DNA of 64,000 bases from Marivita hallyeonensis (lineage in GTDB: Bacteria; Pseudomonadota; Alphaproteobacteria; Rhodobacterales; Rhodobacteraceae), in assembly GCF_900129875.1 (NCBI RefSeq), contig NZ_FQXC01000004.1, positions 310,001 through 374,000 of the forward strand. The letters are read 5' to 3'. A program made the translations under genes and the position numbers. Shown here piece after piece: positions 36,914 to 46,049 of the stretch. The notes beneath the pieces are model-generated. The model was given only the letters and a program-made list of their open reading frames with translations, had not been told where the DNA came from and ran no database searches. Within the stretch, counting starts at the first letter, position 1; each line of letters begins with the position of its first letter.

Positions 36914-39454
36914 TTATCCAAAGGGATCGTCGATGACACCGATCAACGGCATTAGAAACTCACCGTCTTGCGCTGACTGTGCTGCTTCAAGAAATTGGTT
37001 GGATTGGCCGACCGCAGTACTGACGCTCTCCTGCGTTCTGGTTAAAAGATTCATGACAACATCAGCGTTGTTGGTGTTAGACATTCCGTTGATGACAGCG
37101 AAGTGCACTCCGATATCCGTTGCGTTCGCCAAGTATTGCTGGTCGAGAGCACGGGCCACTATCTCAGCCTGCGTAGCGTCAGGCGGTGCATTTGCTTTTG
37201 CGCCCTCAATGATGCTTCGAATGGCGGCCCCTGGTGTCACTGCGCCTTGCTCCAGAACGCCAACCCAAAAGTCTCTGCCACCCGGATCGGGCGACCGATC
37301 CAAAACATTGGTATATATCGCCGTCACAAAAGCGATCACATCGGTAATCTGAGACCCGTCTTCATTCAAAGAAGATGCATAAACAGATCGAGTTTCGGGT
37401 TGATCAAAGAAAAGTTCAGCCATACGAGGTAGATCAACCTCACCTCTGGCAAAGCTGGAAGCCCAAAAGTTTAAACCAATTGCGTCCGGGGCACGGTTGA
37501 AATAAGCGATGTAGAGTTCAGCCATGGCGGCAAACTGATTGCTGTTCAGACCTGGAGCATCGTCAAAGATATCAAGGTTCATTGGCCCGGCGCCAAACAC
37601 ATCAATCTCTGTTCCGAAGTCCAACATCTCGATACCAGTAAGGGTATCTGTTCCCCGCCCGTCAGGACGGCGATCAATTACTTGCGTCTCGTTGGCGGAA
37701 ATGGACAGGGTGTAACTGTCTTGGTTTCCTTCCAGGATGACGGTATCGGTTCCATCACCCCCAATCACACTGTCATTCCCGTCGCCCGAATAGATGACGT
37801 CATTCCCGGCACCGGAATGAACTGTATTGTTATTTGTGAGAGACTTTATCGCGATCTCGCTCAAAAGCGCTGCTGGCAAAACGAGCTCGAACCCACCAAC
37901 AATTTCAATGCGAATGAAGTCCACTAGCCGCAAGGGGGTCCCATTCAGCTCTAAGGAGTCAAAAAGTAACTCCTGACCGTAACTTTCATGAATGTCCACG
38001 TTGATCACAAGGTCAACATTATCGACATCTGGAAGCTCATACTCCCTTCTCTCGGAGTTGCCTTCCGGAAAATAGATGAAATCAAACACCTGGAATGAGG
38101 CTATCTCTGTGCGGTCGGAAAGGGAAATTGTCACAGTAGGATAGACTAGATTTTCGTCAAAAATAATCGGATCAAGAGGACTGTTGAGAGCATAAGGCTC
38201 AATCACAAATGTATTAGGTGTCACTTCCCTACTAGAAGACCGCAGATCGATTACATCGGTTCCGGCTCCGCTGCGTATCTCGTCGTCACCAAACCCAGCT
38301 TGGATTGTGTCATCTCCAAACCCGCCTAAGAGGTCGTCAGCTTTATCAGAGCCTTGTACGTTCAGGTTAATTGCTCCTGCGTCACTACCCCCAAAGAAGC
38401 CCGCAATGTCCTGCGCAACAAGTTTGTCATGAAAGTGGTTTGCCCAAAGTCCATAGCTTACCTCTTGATCGTTCGGCTCCTGGAAAAACTGCGCGAAATA
38501 CGATTGCGTCCAGAAAAATACCCCCTCCAGATCAGCAAGTTCTGACAAGAAAACATCGATAGAACCATTGATAACCGTCTGCTGTCGACCTTCATTGACA
38601 ACCACGTTCTGTGAATTCCAAGAAGCTTCGGTCTGTTCGAACCAAGTTTGATTTCCACCGCTTATAGGGAAGGAGTTGAACTCAGTGATAAAGACAGGCG
38701 TATCAGTTCTCTCGATGAAGTCTTTGAAGGCTTGAAGTGTATTTGATCCGTAAAGGTCATCTGACCAAGCGACGTGAACATCTTCCCGTGCAAAGTTATC
38801 ACCATTCAGAAGTTCGGGATACATGGATAGTCCAATAAAATCCAGATCCTCAACAAAAGTGACCGACTGGTACTCAATCGTTGCACTGCTTGCAGCAGCA
38901 CTATACCCTACAAGTCCGTCAAAATGACCTCGAACACTAAAAATTAAATCCTGCCAATCAGGGTAAAATTCATTTCGTACAGTGATATTAAACAACTCGC
39001 TACCGATCATAACTCCTTTTGCGTCGGCAGCCTGAGCAAAATTAGCTATTTCAACGATAATTTTCTTGTATTCGGAAAACCAGTTATCTGGATTTTCAGG
39101 AAGCACGTCGAACCAGTCAAATATGCCTCGAGTTGGATCATCTGTAATGAATAATACGGGTTTGATAAAGACATCAATGTTCCGCGCCGCGGCAGCATCG
39201 ATGATGTAGCTGTATGTTTCAAAACCAACATCATAGTCGCTATCAATCTTTGGATCGGAGGATGAAACTGTTGATTGAGACAGCGTCATATCCAAAATGA
39301 TAGCATTCGCGTTCATGCCTGATATCAGGTCCAGGCTTGCCTCGATCTGAGTACGTTGTTCTGCTTCAAGGTTTCGAATTGCTCCGGGAGGGCCCGAGCC
39401 TTCGTATATGGAATAGGCAAATCCTCGAAACTCAAACTGCTGTTCGACTGACAT
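36914..39454 (-). CDS. Secreted RTX protein with glycosidase-like barrel and DUF4214
   Basis: An 846-residue protein without a signal peptide. Residues 8-350 resemble a clan GH-A TIM barrel, with candidate acid/base Glu153 in IGSELFN and nucleophile Glu258 in FITEFNSF. Calcium-binding RTX nonapeptides follow (GGFGDDTIQAGFGDDEI, about 369-400; GAGNDVIYSGDGNDSVIGGDG near 565). The C-terminal 200 residues are a DUF4214 region with two FNRAPD / LDRSPDPGGRDFW repeats. RTX repeats and lack of an N-terminal signal imply type I secretion. Codon use is AT-richer than the core genes. Substrate unknown; a polysaccharide is likely. Confidence 0.82.
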   Translation of the reverse strand: MSVEQQFEFRGFAYSIYEGSGPPGAIRNLEAEQRTQIEASLDLISGMNANAIILDMTLSQSTVSSSDPKIDSDYDVGFETYSYIIDAAAARNIDVFIKPVLFITDDPTRGIFDWFDVLPENPDNWFSEYKKIIVEIANFAQAADAKGVMIGSELFNITVRNEFYPDWQDLIFSVRGHFDGLVGYSAAASSATIEYQSVTFVEDLDFIGLSMYPELLNGDNFAREDVHVAWSDDLYGSNTLQAFKDFIERTDTPVFITEFNSFPISGGNQTWFEQTEASWNSQNVVVNEGRQQTVINGSIDVFLSELADLEGVFFWTQSYFAQFFQEPNDQEVSYGLWANHFHDKLVAQDIAGFFGGSDAGAINLNVQGSDKADDLLGGFGDDTIQAGFGDDEIRSGAGTDVIDLRSSSREVTPNTFVIEPYALNSPLDPIIFDENLVYPTVTISLSDRTEIASFQVFDFIYFPEGNSERREYELPDVDNVDLVINVDIHESYGQELLFDSLELNGTPLRLVDFIRIEIVGGFELVLPAALLSEIAIKSLTNNNTVHSGAGNDVIYSGDGNDSVIGGDGTDTVILEGNQDSYTLSISANETQVIDRRPDGRGTDTLTGIEMLDFGTEIDVFGAGPMNLDIFDDAPGLNSNQFAAMAELYIAYFNRAPDAIGLNFWASSFARGEVDLPRMAELFFDQPETRSVYASSLNEDGSQITDVIAFVTAIYTNVLDRSPDPGGRDFWVGVLEQGAVTPGAAIRSIIEGAKANAPPDATQAEIVARALDQQYLANATDIGVHFAVINGMSNTNNADVVMNLLTRTQESVSTAVGQSNQFLEAAQSAQDGEFLMPLIGVIDDPFG

Positions 39455-39801
39455 AGTCGTTGTGCCTCTTCCACTTACCTGTGGTGTTACTTTCCCCAAA
39501 GACCATGCCTCTTCGCCCTAAGTCGGTCAATCAAACACAGCATAACGATTGTACCCCTAGCGTATTGTTGGGTTTCGAATGCCAAAAACGGTGGGTTCTG
39601 ACCACCCTGCCCTGCTCTCCTGAAATCAATGACTTAGGCGTATCACCGACCCTGGGCAAAGCCCCAGAGGTTCTGACACGTTTTTCCCCGGTATCTGCCT
39701 TACACCCCAGAGGGGTCGAAGCGCCCTTTCGTGAACGACGCGGCAACCTGCATGCAACGCGCCTTTCATGAAGGACAAGGGCGGGATGGAATAGGTGCGG
39801 C
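39455..39801. other. Intergenic region upstream of the RTX glycosidase gene
   Basis: 347 bases without a supported gene. It should contain the promoter for the leftward RTX gene. A perfect inverted repeat ACCCCAGAGGGGT lies at 39704-39716; a similar CCCCAAAGGGG is found upstream of the ArdC gene at 40791-40801, so the two flanks of the ArdC gene share related sequence. Confidence 0.45.
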
Positions 39802-40707
39802 TCACGCCGCACCGTCCTCGTGTGCTAGGAGCCAGGTCGATGCCTGGGATGCCTTGGCGGCGGCGCTGAAGATCGCTTTCTTGTCGTTCTTCAGGACACG
39901 CAGCCAGTTCTTGATGTAGCAGGCATGATCATTACGCGGCTCGGGTGTGATCCCGAGATCAGCGCAGATGAATGCGGCACCTAGCTCAGAAATTAGCTCT
40001 TCCATCGCATAGGATTCATCACCAAAGCGCCCTGAGAGATCGCGGGCAAGCCGCTTTTCTGCGCCCGACCAGTGCACCAGCTCGTGCGCAAGCGTTGAAT
40101 AGAAGCCTTCGGCCGGGGTTGTGGTTTCGGTGCCCGTGAAGCGACGACGCTCAGGCATGCGGATCACGTCCAGGGACGGGATGAAACAAGCCTTGTCGCC
40201 ACCCTCTTCGATCTGTGCGCCTGTGGTGCGCGCGAAGTCTTCGGCGCGTTGGATCGGGTCGAATGTGGGTCCTTCGGGAAGCTCTTCGGCCACCACTTCG
40301 AAACCTTCCACCTGGGCGGCGTTGAAGACGCGGCTGGCGCGAGCCATCATGCGCTCACCGGCCTCTGCTTCACCGGTTTCTTCATTCACATCTTCGACTT
40401 CGAAGGTCTTGTAGAAGACGACGAGCGAGGATTTTTCACCTTTGCGCACCTGGCAGCCTTTTTCCTGCCATTGGCGATACGTACCCCAGACATTGGAAGG
40501 AAACTCGCAGGCCAGGGCGGATACCCAAAGGCTCAGGACATTGATGCCGTTGTAGGGGTTCTTGGAGGCGATGTTGACAGGACGCTCGAAGCTGCCGCCT
40601 TTGTTTGTGATCCAGGGAAGCCGGAAGTCTCCGGCGGTTTCGATCGCATCGACGATGCGGGTGGTGATCTCCTGATGGATATCGAATTTCTGTGTCTTGC
40701 GGGCCAT
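39802..40707 (-). CDS. ArdC-like ssDNA-binding and zincin-like protein
   Basis: A 301-residue protein of the ArdC/DUF1738 type found on plasmids and integrative elements. The N-terminal ssDNA-binding domain begins with DIHQEITTRIVDAIE and contains the FERPVNIASKNPYNGINVLSLW block; the C-terminal zincin-like domain has TLAHELVHWSGAEKRL with the HExxH motif and a downstream EELISELGAAF that can supply the third ligand. ArdC of plasmids protects incoming DNA from restriction. An AGGAG binding site precedes the ATG at 40707. It marks the island as derived from a mobilizable element. Confidence 0.9.
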   Translation of the reverse strand: MARKTQKFDIHQEITTRIVDAIETAGDFRLPWITNKGGSFERPVNIASKNPYNGINVLSLWVSALACEFPSNVWGTYRQWQEKGCQVRKGEKSSLVVFYKTFEVEDVNEETGEAEAGERMMARASRVFNAAQVEGFEVVAEELPEGPTFDPIQRAEDFARTTGAQIEEGGDKACFIPSLDVIRMPERRRFTGTETTTPAEGFYSTLAHELVHWSGAEKRLARDLSGRFGDESYAMEELISELGAAFICADLGITPEPRNDHACYIKNWLRVLKNDKKAIFSAAAKASQASTWLLAHEDGAA

Positions 40708-40980
40708 GAGCTTTCTCCTTTCGCCGTTTGAAAGCCGCGACTGTCGCGGCCTGATGGCGACCGGTGAGGCAGGACCAAACAGCCCTTGCACCCCAAAGGG
40801 GCGGGCAAAGCGAAAAGACGGCGCATGCCGTTGCGAGGGCTGGGGGGGGGTCTGCCAGGGATGCCCAGAAGAAGGCCGGGACTGGCGCGCTCAAAACTCT
40901 TGGCGAGAACAGGAGAAGCGTGCCCCGCAAAGCGGACACGAAGAAGCTATTCAAAAATCAGGGGATCAGTGACGCTGACG

Positions 40981-41526
40981 TTACTTGATGCGGGAAACCG
41001 TGGAGCGGGACACCCCAAGAACGCGGGCAATCTCGGCATTGTCCTGTCCATCAAGACGCATCTTGAGAACCACGTTGCGCTGAAACTGTGAGAGTTTCGG
41101 GGGTCTGCCTAGCCTGCGCCCTGCCCGTCTGGCACGTTCGCGGCCCTCGGCGGTGCGTTCGGCAATCAAGGATCGCTCGAATTCTGCAAGACCGCCCAGG
41201 ACAGTGAGAATGAGTTTACCGGTGGGCGTGGTGGTGTCTGCCCATGAATCCGTCAGCGCCTTCAACTTCGCGCCCTTGGTTTCGATCTCGTGGACGATAT
41301 CCAGAAGATCACGCGTTGATCTGGCCAACCGATCGAGGCGCGTGATAACCAGCACATCCCCTTCGGAGAGGGTGGCCAAGGCTTTCCTCAACCCGGGTCG
41401 ATCACTCCGCGCCCCGCTCATCGTCTCTTTGAACACGGGATCGCACCCTGCCGTGCCAAGCTGTTCTAGCTGAGCATCGAGGGTCTGGCCGGAGGTGGAA
41501 ATGCGCGCGTAGCCGATCGAATTCAT
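40981..41526 (-). CDS. Serine recombinase (resolvase/invertase family)
   Basis: A 181-residue small serine recombinase. The catalytic domain starts YARISTSGQTLDAQ with nucleophile Ser10, followed by SGARSDRPGL and ITRLDRLARSTRDLLD with the conserved arginines. The C-terminal helix-turn-helix is NAEIARVLGVSRSTVSRIK. It could resolve dimers of an ancestral plasmid or invert DNA. The start at 41526 begins the catalytic fold; the in-frame extension to 41739 is not homologous to the family. No inverted repeats typical of an invertible segment were recognised nearby. Confidence 0.92.
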   Translation of the reverse strand: MNSIGYARISTSGQTLDAQLEQLGTAGCDPVFKETMSGARSDRPGLRKALATLSEGDVLVITRLDRLARSTRDLLDIVHEIETKGAKLKALTDSWADTTTPTGKLILTVLGGLAEFERSLIAERTAEGRERARRAGRRLGRPPKLSQFQRNVVLKMRLDGQDNAEIARVLGVSRSTVSRIK

Positions 41527-41806
41527 ATAGGTATTATGAACGCGATTTCTGCACGCTCCAAGATATTGATATGATTGGATCGAGAAAGGTGTGCATAAGT
41601 CTTGAGTTGTTGAACTTAATAGTTTTGTAGTAGCCAAAACCCGTCGAAAGCGTGCCACCACCTCATGCAGACACATTCTTGATTGCAGGTCACCTCTTTG
41701 CGAATGGCGTTGCCACCCAAGGGGTTGATCGATACTCAAAATTGCAGCAAGATAAAAACATTATACTTACACGTCTTTGATCGAAAACGTTATTTTGGAG
41801 AGGCCG

Positions 41807-42319
41807 ATGCCTAAGACAGCGCTCTTAACACCAGTCTACAATCCTGGAATTTTTGGCCCAGGCCATTCGGCTCTTGTGATTGGACCAAAAGTCTATTCGT
41901 TCGGCGATAACGGGGGTTGGTCCGTCATGGCATCAAAGACTTACATGCAGAACAATAGAAGACGCTCCGTTCTAGTGCAGCACTTAGATGGCAATAAAGT
42001 CGACGGCGACGCGATGTTCCGTTATGTTGAAGGGTCTGTAAATGACAACGCCTGGTATGTTTGGAATGGGCTATGCAGCCATCAAGCTGCATATGCCATA
42101 GATGCCGCCACAACTGAAACGTTCGATCCGGTTGGATTCAACACACCCTATGCGGTCGCTGCCACTGTAGCGGAAAAGAAATACGAGACTGATCGGTATC
42201 TTGTGCTCGCCACGGGCCCCAAGAGCGAAATCGAATCATTGAAAGACTTGATGCATACCGTGGCGAAATACCCTCATGCACCTGTCGGACAGCCAAAATT
42301 CTTTGAATGGCAAATCTGA
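41807..42319 (+). CDS. Putative permuted NlpC/P60-like cysteine enzyme
   Basis: A 170-residue protein I cannot name. It shows a His-before-Cys arrangement: GPGHSALVIGPKVYSFG (His20, strand with Y-S-F-G) and WYVWNGLCSHQAAYAID (Cys90 at a helix start). That order and the GHSALVI strand recall circularly permuted papain-like (NlpC/P60, DUF4105-like) enzymes acting on amide or ester bonds. No signal peptide. A GGAG site precedes the ATG at 41807. It is monocistronic and points opposite to its neighbours. AT-rich codon use suggests foreign origin. The fold call is inference. Confidence 0.5.
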   Translation: MPKTALLTPVYNPGIFGPGHSALVIGPKVYSFGDNGGWSVMASKTYMQNNRRRSVLVQHLDGNKVDGDAMFRYVEGSVNDNAWYVWNGLCSHQAAYAIDAATTETFDPVGFNTPYAVAATVAEKKYETDRYLVLATGPKSEIESLKDLMHTVAKYPHAPVGQPKFFEWQI

Positions 42320-42680
42320 GCGAAATGTAACCGACAGATCGGCCTCGTGCAAAAATCACAAATTTTGCACGCGTCGGCAGGCTCTTTGATATCAGCTACT
42401 TACTGCGTGCAGAAGTTGCGTGCAAAAATACCAAGGTGACGACACATGGAAAACCGATGGGGATTGAGCTCACCAGACGCTGCTCTGTAGCGGCTGTTCA
42501 TGCCCTGCGCGGCAAATTGGGGGAACGAGCCATTTGCCGACTTTTGCTCGGCCATAGTGGCAGGTTTTTACACCGCCGTTGACACAGTTGAGAAAACTGA
42601 TGAGTGGAGTTGTTTGATCAGGCATAACAGCACACGTTCAATGACGTGCGCTGTTATGGTTCTGCTGTAAAATGCTCTTA
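42320..42680. other. Intergenic region with two strong inverted repeats
   Basis: 361 bases between convergent genes. An 8-base inverted repeat GTGCAAAA/TTTTGCAC lies at 42347-42370, and GTGCAAAAAT recurs once more near 42419. A longer hairpin follows at 42623-42658. A 41-codon frame (42457-42582) contains HALR and LLGHSG, faintly like the end of a tyrosine recombinase, but is too short to call. Confidence 0.5.
42623..42658 (-). terminator. Hairpin downstream of the RTX lipase gene
   Basis: CATAACAGCACACGT and ACGTGCGCTGTTATG form a 15-base-pair stem with one mismatch and a 6-base loop, 23 bases beyond the stop of the RTX lipase gene. There is no T tract on either strand, so it may be an RNA-stabilising or rho-linked structure rather than a classical terminator. 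Confidence 0.45.
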
Positions 42681-45600
42681 CTAAGCGTAGCCCTCAACTG
42701 TCTCAATTGACGTACCAACAACTTCAATTGGAGTGGCATAATCAAACGGAGACAGTTCATGCTCCGAGCCAATATCACCGCTATCAGCAATCATATTCAA
42801 CATGGGCAGATCATTTAGAGCTAGTTCATCGACAGAAGCCATCTGCGCGAATGTTTCTGTGAAGTCACTAAGGCGGCCGTAAACATCAAAGATGCCAATT
42901 GGATCGTCAATCCGGCTAAAGCCGAAACCGGATAGAGTGGATCCGTCATTCACTGTGAGGACCATCGCCGGTATGGGATCAGACTGCGAGCCATCCGCCA
43001 GGAAGGTTGTATCGACCAAGGTTGGGTCAAGGCGCAACGTTGTGCCAATTGGCAGTGTCCCGTCGCTAATCAGCGCCTGCAATGGCCCCTGCAAGGAATT
43101 GACGAAGCCCTGATGTGTCCCGGCCACGTTGGCAGCATCAGACTCCAAAACCACCTGCGTTGTAGTTCCAGATTCATCCGTAACGCCAAACACAAGACCA
43201 TCAATATCGATGTTATTTAGCCGGTTGGGGTCGCCCGCGAGCTCCGCCGCTTGATCCAAGAGGAAATAAGCCACACTGCTTATGGTCGTTGGTCCACCGC
43301 TGCCGCTTCCCTCAATTGTACCATCAATCCGAACCGTACCAGTGAACAGGGCGGATGTTGCTGGCTGTCCTGGTGCTGGCAAGGATGTTCCAAACGCTGA
43401 TGCAACCTGGTCGTATCTCAGAACGCTGCCAACGCTGGCATCAAGTGGCGTGCCGCCAAACACATAGGCAAAGTCGTCAGGGTTCCCCAGGAAGGTAATG
43501 GTGTTGCCATTGACTTGAAGTTGAAGGCCATCGCTTAGGAAACGTGCATCTTCGATAACGAGGCCTGCAGGCAGGTTAATCCCGCTGAGATTGTTATCTG
43601 TGATAACAACATCACCAAGCAGGTTCGGCAGGATGGTATAGGTATCAATCCCCCCAAAATCCACGAACTCAAAGACTTGACCATCAATATTCACGTTCGA
43701 ATTACCAGCATCCAGTAACACTGGCCCAGATGCAATAAATGCGTCGTCATTGGTGATGGTGATCCCGATAGATGCCCCACTGAAGGTCGCTGCTTCACTC
43801 ACAGCTCCGATGCTTAAAACGAGCGTCTCATCTGGTTCGACTTGCGCATCACCGATGATGTCTACGTCAAAAGTGACCGTCTCAATGCCAACACCAAACG
43901 AAACAGTGGATGGGATGCCCGACACGTCATTGTTATCCGCAGTTCCACTTTGAGAAATATCAACGACCGCTGCGTTGTCAGAAACATCCCGTGAGATCGA
44001 GATCTGAACCGTTTGGGTGCCAATGTCACCTTCATCTACCACAAGCGCATTGGTGTTAATTGTGTAGTTTGGCAGATTAACAACTTCCAAAATCGCATCG
44101 ACGACATCATCAGCGTTCGCCGCCGAAACGACGGCTCCACCTGTGGCTGACGCTAGTTCTTCGTATGCGGCTTCTGCCTGGCTATCATCACCAATCAAAA
44201 CTGTAAAAATTTGCGTCGGCAACTGGTCCAGTGCCACACTTGAGGCCACCAGAGACGCGGCCTGACTTGACGCTGAACTCGTAAGCGCGAGTTGAGACGC
44301 GAATGGTACAGGCCCGAGTGGATCATCGACATTGGCGTTCAGATTCTGCGCTTTCGCAATGGCTTCATCCCGAAGCTCTGTGTCGAACGGTGGTTCATCC
44401 GTGAATACGATGATTTGCCGACTCACACCTGCATCCGTTCGGAAGGCACCTGCATCGCCGTTGAGCGAACTCAGAATTGCGCCATAAGCTGGCTCCAAAC
44501 CCCCATCAGAAACCTCTACGCTCGCGACACCAGTCAAGGCTGCAGAAATCCGGTCTTCGATATTCTCTTGGCTCGTGAACTCAAGAACAGTGAAGATTTC
44601 ACCTACGGTGTTGAAGGTAATAATGCTGATCCGAGCATCTGCCCCGTTTTCAAACGCAGCGGCAATGATATCTTCCGCTTGCGCCTTAACGCTCGCAATA
44701 TCATCGTCCATACTTAAGCTTATGTCGATCAACAACGCAATATCGCGACTTGAACCGACAACCTCCAAAATCGATCCGCCATCTGGGAGCGTTTCATTAA
44801 GAACTCGTAGCGATGCACCAACAGGCTGGGTTGTTAAATTGATTGAAATCTCGGAGCCAAATAACCCGGAAAAGCCACTATCAGCGTTGATGCTGATCCG
44901 ATTGGAAAGAAGAGCAACATCACTTTGGGTTACGGTCTCGCCAGATATCCCAATACGGTCGCCAATCTCCAAGTCGGTAATGGTGTCACCATCCAGTTCG
45001 CCTGGAGTACCTAAGAACAGATCAACTCCCGAGCCACCCGATAGCGTATCATCACCTCCACCACCATTTAGTGAATCGTCGCCAGCAAACCCCTCGATAT
45101 AGTCAACATTTTGACCGCCCAGAATGTCATCCGCCTGATCGCGACCGATAAAAAATGCGCTTGAACCAAAGTGATCAGATGTCGTCACGTCTTTATCGGA
45201 AACTTGATTATCCGTTGAGACAACAACAATCACGCTATCCCTAGTCATTTCACTGTAGAATGAAGAGCTCAAAATTCTCTGAACTGCTTCGATGTAGCCG
45301 CTTGAATCATGTGAAGAAACATCGCTTGGCCCAAATACAAGCCCTGGCCAATTTTCGTCTGAATAATCATCATCGAAAAGAACGATATTGTCAGTAGTCG
45401 AAAAAAAATCTGAATTCACAAATGGCGTCGAGCGTGGGATTGCTTTGAAAACCCAATCGTTCTCAAACCCAACATTCAGAATGCTAGGACTGGACGATAT
45501 CTTAGGGGAGGCGACTGTCAAAAAGTTTGCGTTATCGAATACGCCATCGAATTCTGTAGATGACACGCTTCGAAGAATATTTGCAGCAGCTGCTCCAAGA

Positions 45601-46022
45601 CTATGGCCAACAACATTTATCGACAAAATGTTGTTAGAAGACTCTACTGCGTAGTCAGCAACAGCCTCGAGAAGACTGTCAAACGCATTTATATAGTTGT
45701 TATTCCCGATTATGTCTAAGTATGTTGTAAAATCCGCGAGCAGCGCTGATAAGCTACTTGTATCAGTCCCTCGAAACGAAACTGTAAGTTCGGTACCATT
45801 CTGAAAGACTTGCGCAGCAGGAGCTCCCAAAAACCCAGCGCTTCCAACGAACGTTGTTCCATCAAAAGAACCTGAAAGAAAACCTTCTTCAAAACCAATT
45901 TCGTCACCGGATAGTGCTGTCCACCCTGTGGGCGGCAACTCTCCAAAATAGGAAGCATTAGAGAGCGATACGAGTTCAACCACTCTTTCGGGGGTCAGAC
46001 CATTGAAGTTGAAAATTGTCAT
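42681..46022 (-). CDS. Secreted RTX class 3 lipase with VWA and Calx-beta-like domains
   Basis: A 1,113-residue multidomain protein without signal peptide. Residues 10-250 resemble a class 3 lipase: VSFRGTDTSS oxyanion region, Ser141 in VVGHSLGAAA, Asp189 in FENDW and His238 in SSHDSSGY complete a triad. RTX nonapeptides follow (300-335, EGFAGDDSLNGGGGDDTLSGG). A von Willebrand A domain begins near 427 with the MIDAS DISLS (433-437). A Calx-beta-like domain (about 655-770, VDEGDIGTQTVQISISRD) and a C-terminal region follow. Type I secretion is implied. It starts 27 bases after the ankyrin lipoprotein stop, so they are likely one operon. Confidence 0.83.
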   Translation of the reverse strand: MTIFNFNGLTPERVVELVSLSNASYFGELPPTGWTALSGDEIGFEEGFLSGSFDGTTFVGSAGFLGAPAAQVFQNGTELTVSFRGTDTSSLSALLADFTTYLDIIGNNNYINAFDSLLEAVADYAVESSNNILSINVVGHSLGAAAANILRSVSSTEFDGVFDNANFLTVASPKISSSPSILNVGFENDWVFKAIPRSTPFVNSDFFSTTDNIVLFDDDYSDENWPGLVFGPSDVSSHDSSGYIEAVQRILSSSFYSEMTRDSVIVVVSTDNQVSDKDVTTSDHFGSSAFFIGRDQADDILGGQNVDYIEGFAGDDSLNGGGGDDTLSGGSGVDLFLGTPGELDGDTITDLEIGDRIGISGETVTQSDVALLSNRISINADSGFSGLFGSEISINLTTQPVGASLRVLNETLPDGGSILEVVGSSRDIALLIDISLSMDDDIASVKAQAEDIIAAAFENGADARISIITFNTVGEIFTVLEFTSQENIEDRISAALTGVASVEVSDGGLEPAYGAILSSLNGDAGAFRTDAGVSRQIIVFTDEPPFDTELRDEAIAKAQNLNANVDDPLGPVPFASQLALTSSASSQAASLVASSVALDQLPTQIFTVLIGDDSQAEAAYEELASATGGAVVSAANADDVVDAILEVVNLPNYTINTNALVVDEGDIGTQTVQISISRDVSDNAAVVDISQSGTADNNDVSGIPSTVSFGVGIETVTFDVDIIGDAQVEPDETLVLSIGAVSEAATFSGASIGITITNDDAFIASGPVLLDAGNSNVNIDGQVFEFVDFGGIDTYTILPNLLGDVVITDNNLSGINLPAGLVIEDARFLSDGLQLQVNGNTITFLGNPDDFAYVFGGTPLDASVGSVLRYDQVASAFGTSLPAPGQPATSALFTGTVRIDGTIEGSGSGGPTTISSVAYFLLDQAAELAGDPNRLNNIDIDGLVFGVTDESGTTTQVVLESDAANVAGTHQGFVNSLQGPLQALISDGTLPIGTTLRLDPTLVDTTFLADGSQSDPIPAMVLTVNDGSTLSGFGFSRIDDPIGIFDVYGRLSDFTETFAQMASVDELALNDLPMLNMIADSGDIGSEHELSPFDYATPIEVVGTSIETVEGYA

Positions 46023-46049
46023 TCAAGAGCGCCTTAGCTAAAAGTGAAT

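Noticed and set aside
39460-39771. A 103-codon plus-strand frame upstream of the RTX glycosidase gene
   Set aside because: No recognisable domain or ribosome binding site, and it lies where the promoter of the leftward gene is expected.
40842-40850. A run of nine G that could be a phase-variable tract
   Set aside because: It is in an intergenic region about 135 bases upstream of the ArdC start, not within a reading frame or promoter spacing that I could identify.
42457-42582. A 41-codon frame with HALR and LLGHSG resembling the C-terminal box of a tyrosine recombinase
   Set aside because: The spacing between the two motifs is about seven residues shorter than in real recombinases, and nothing upstream or downstream extends the similarity. 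It may be a remnant or chance.
36914-46022. Glycine/aspartate-rich repeats checked as possible CRISPR or tandem DNA repeats
   Set aside because: They are degenerate protein-level RTX nonapeptide repeats; there are no regularly spaced identical DNA repeats in this segment, and I noticed no CRISPR array elsewhere in the window.
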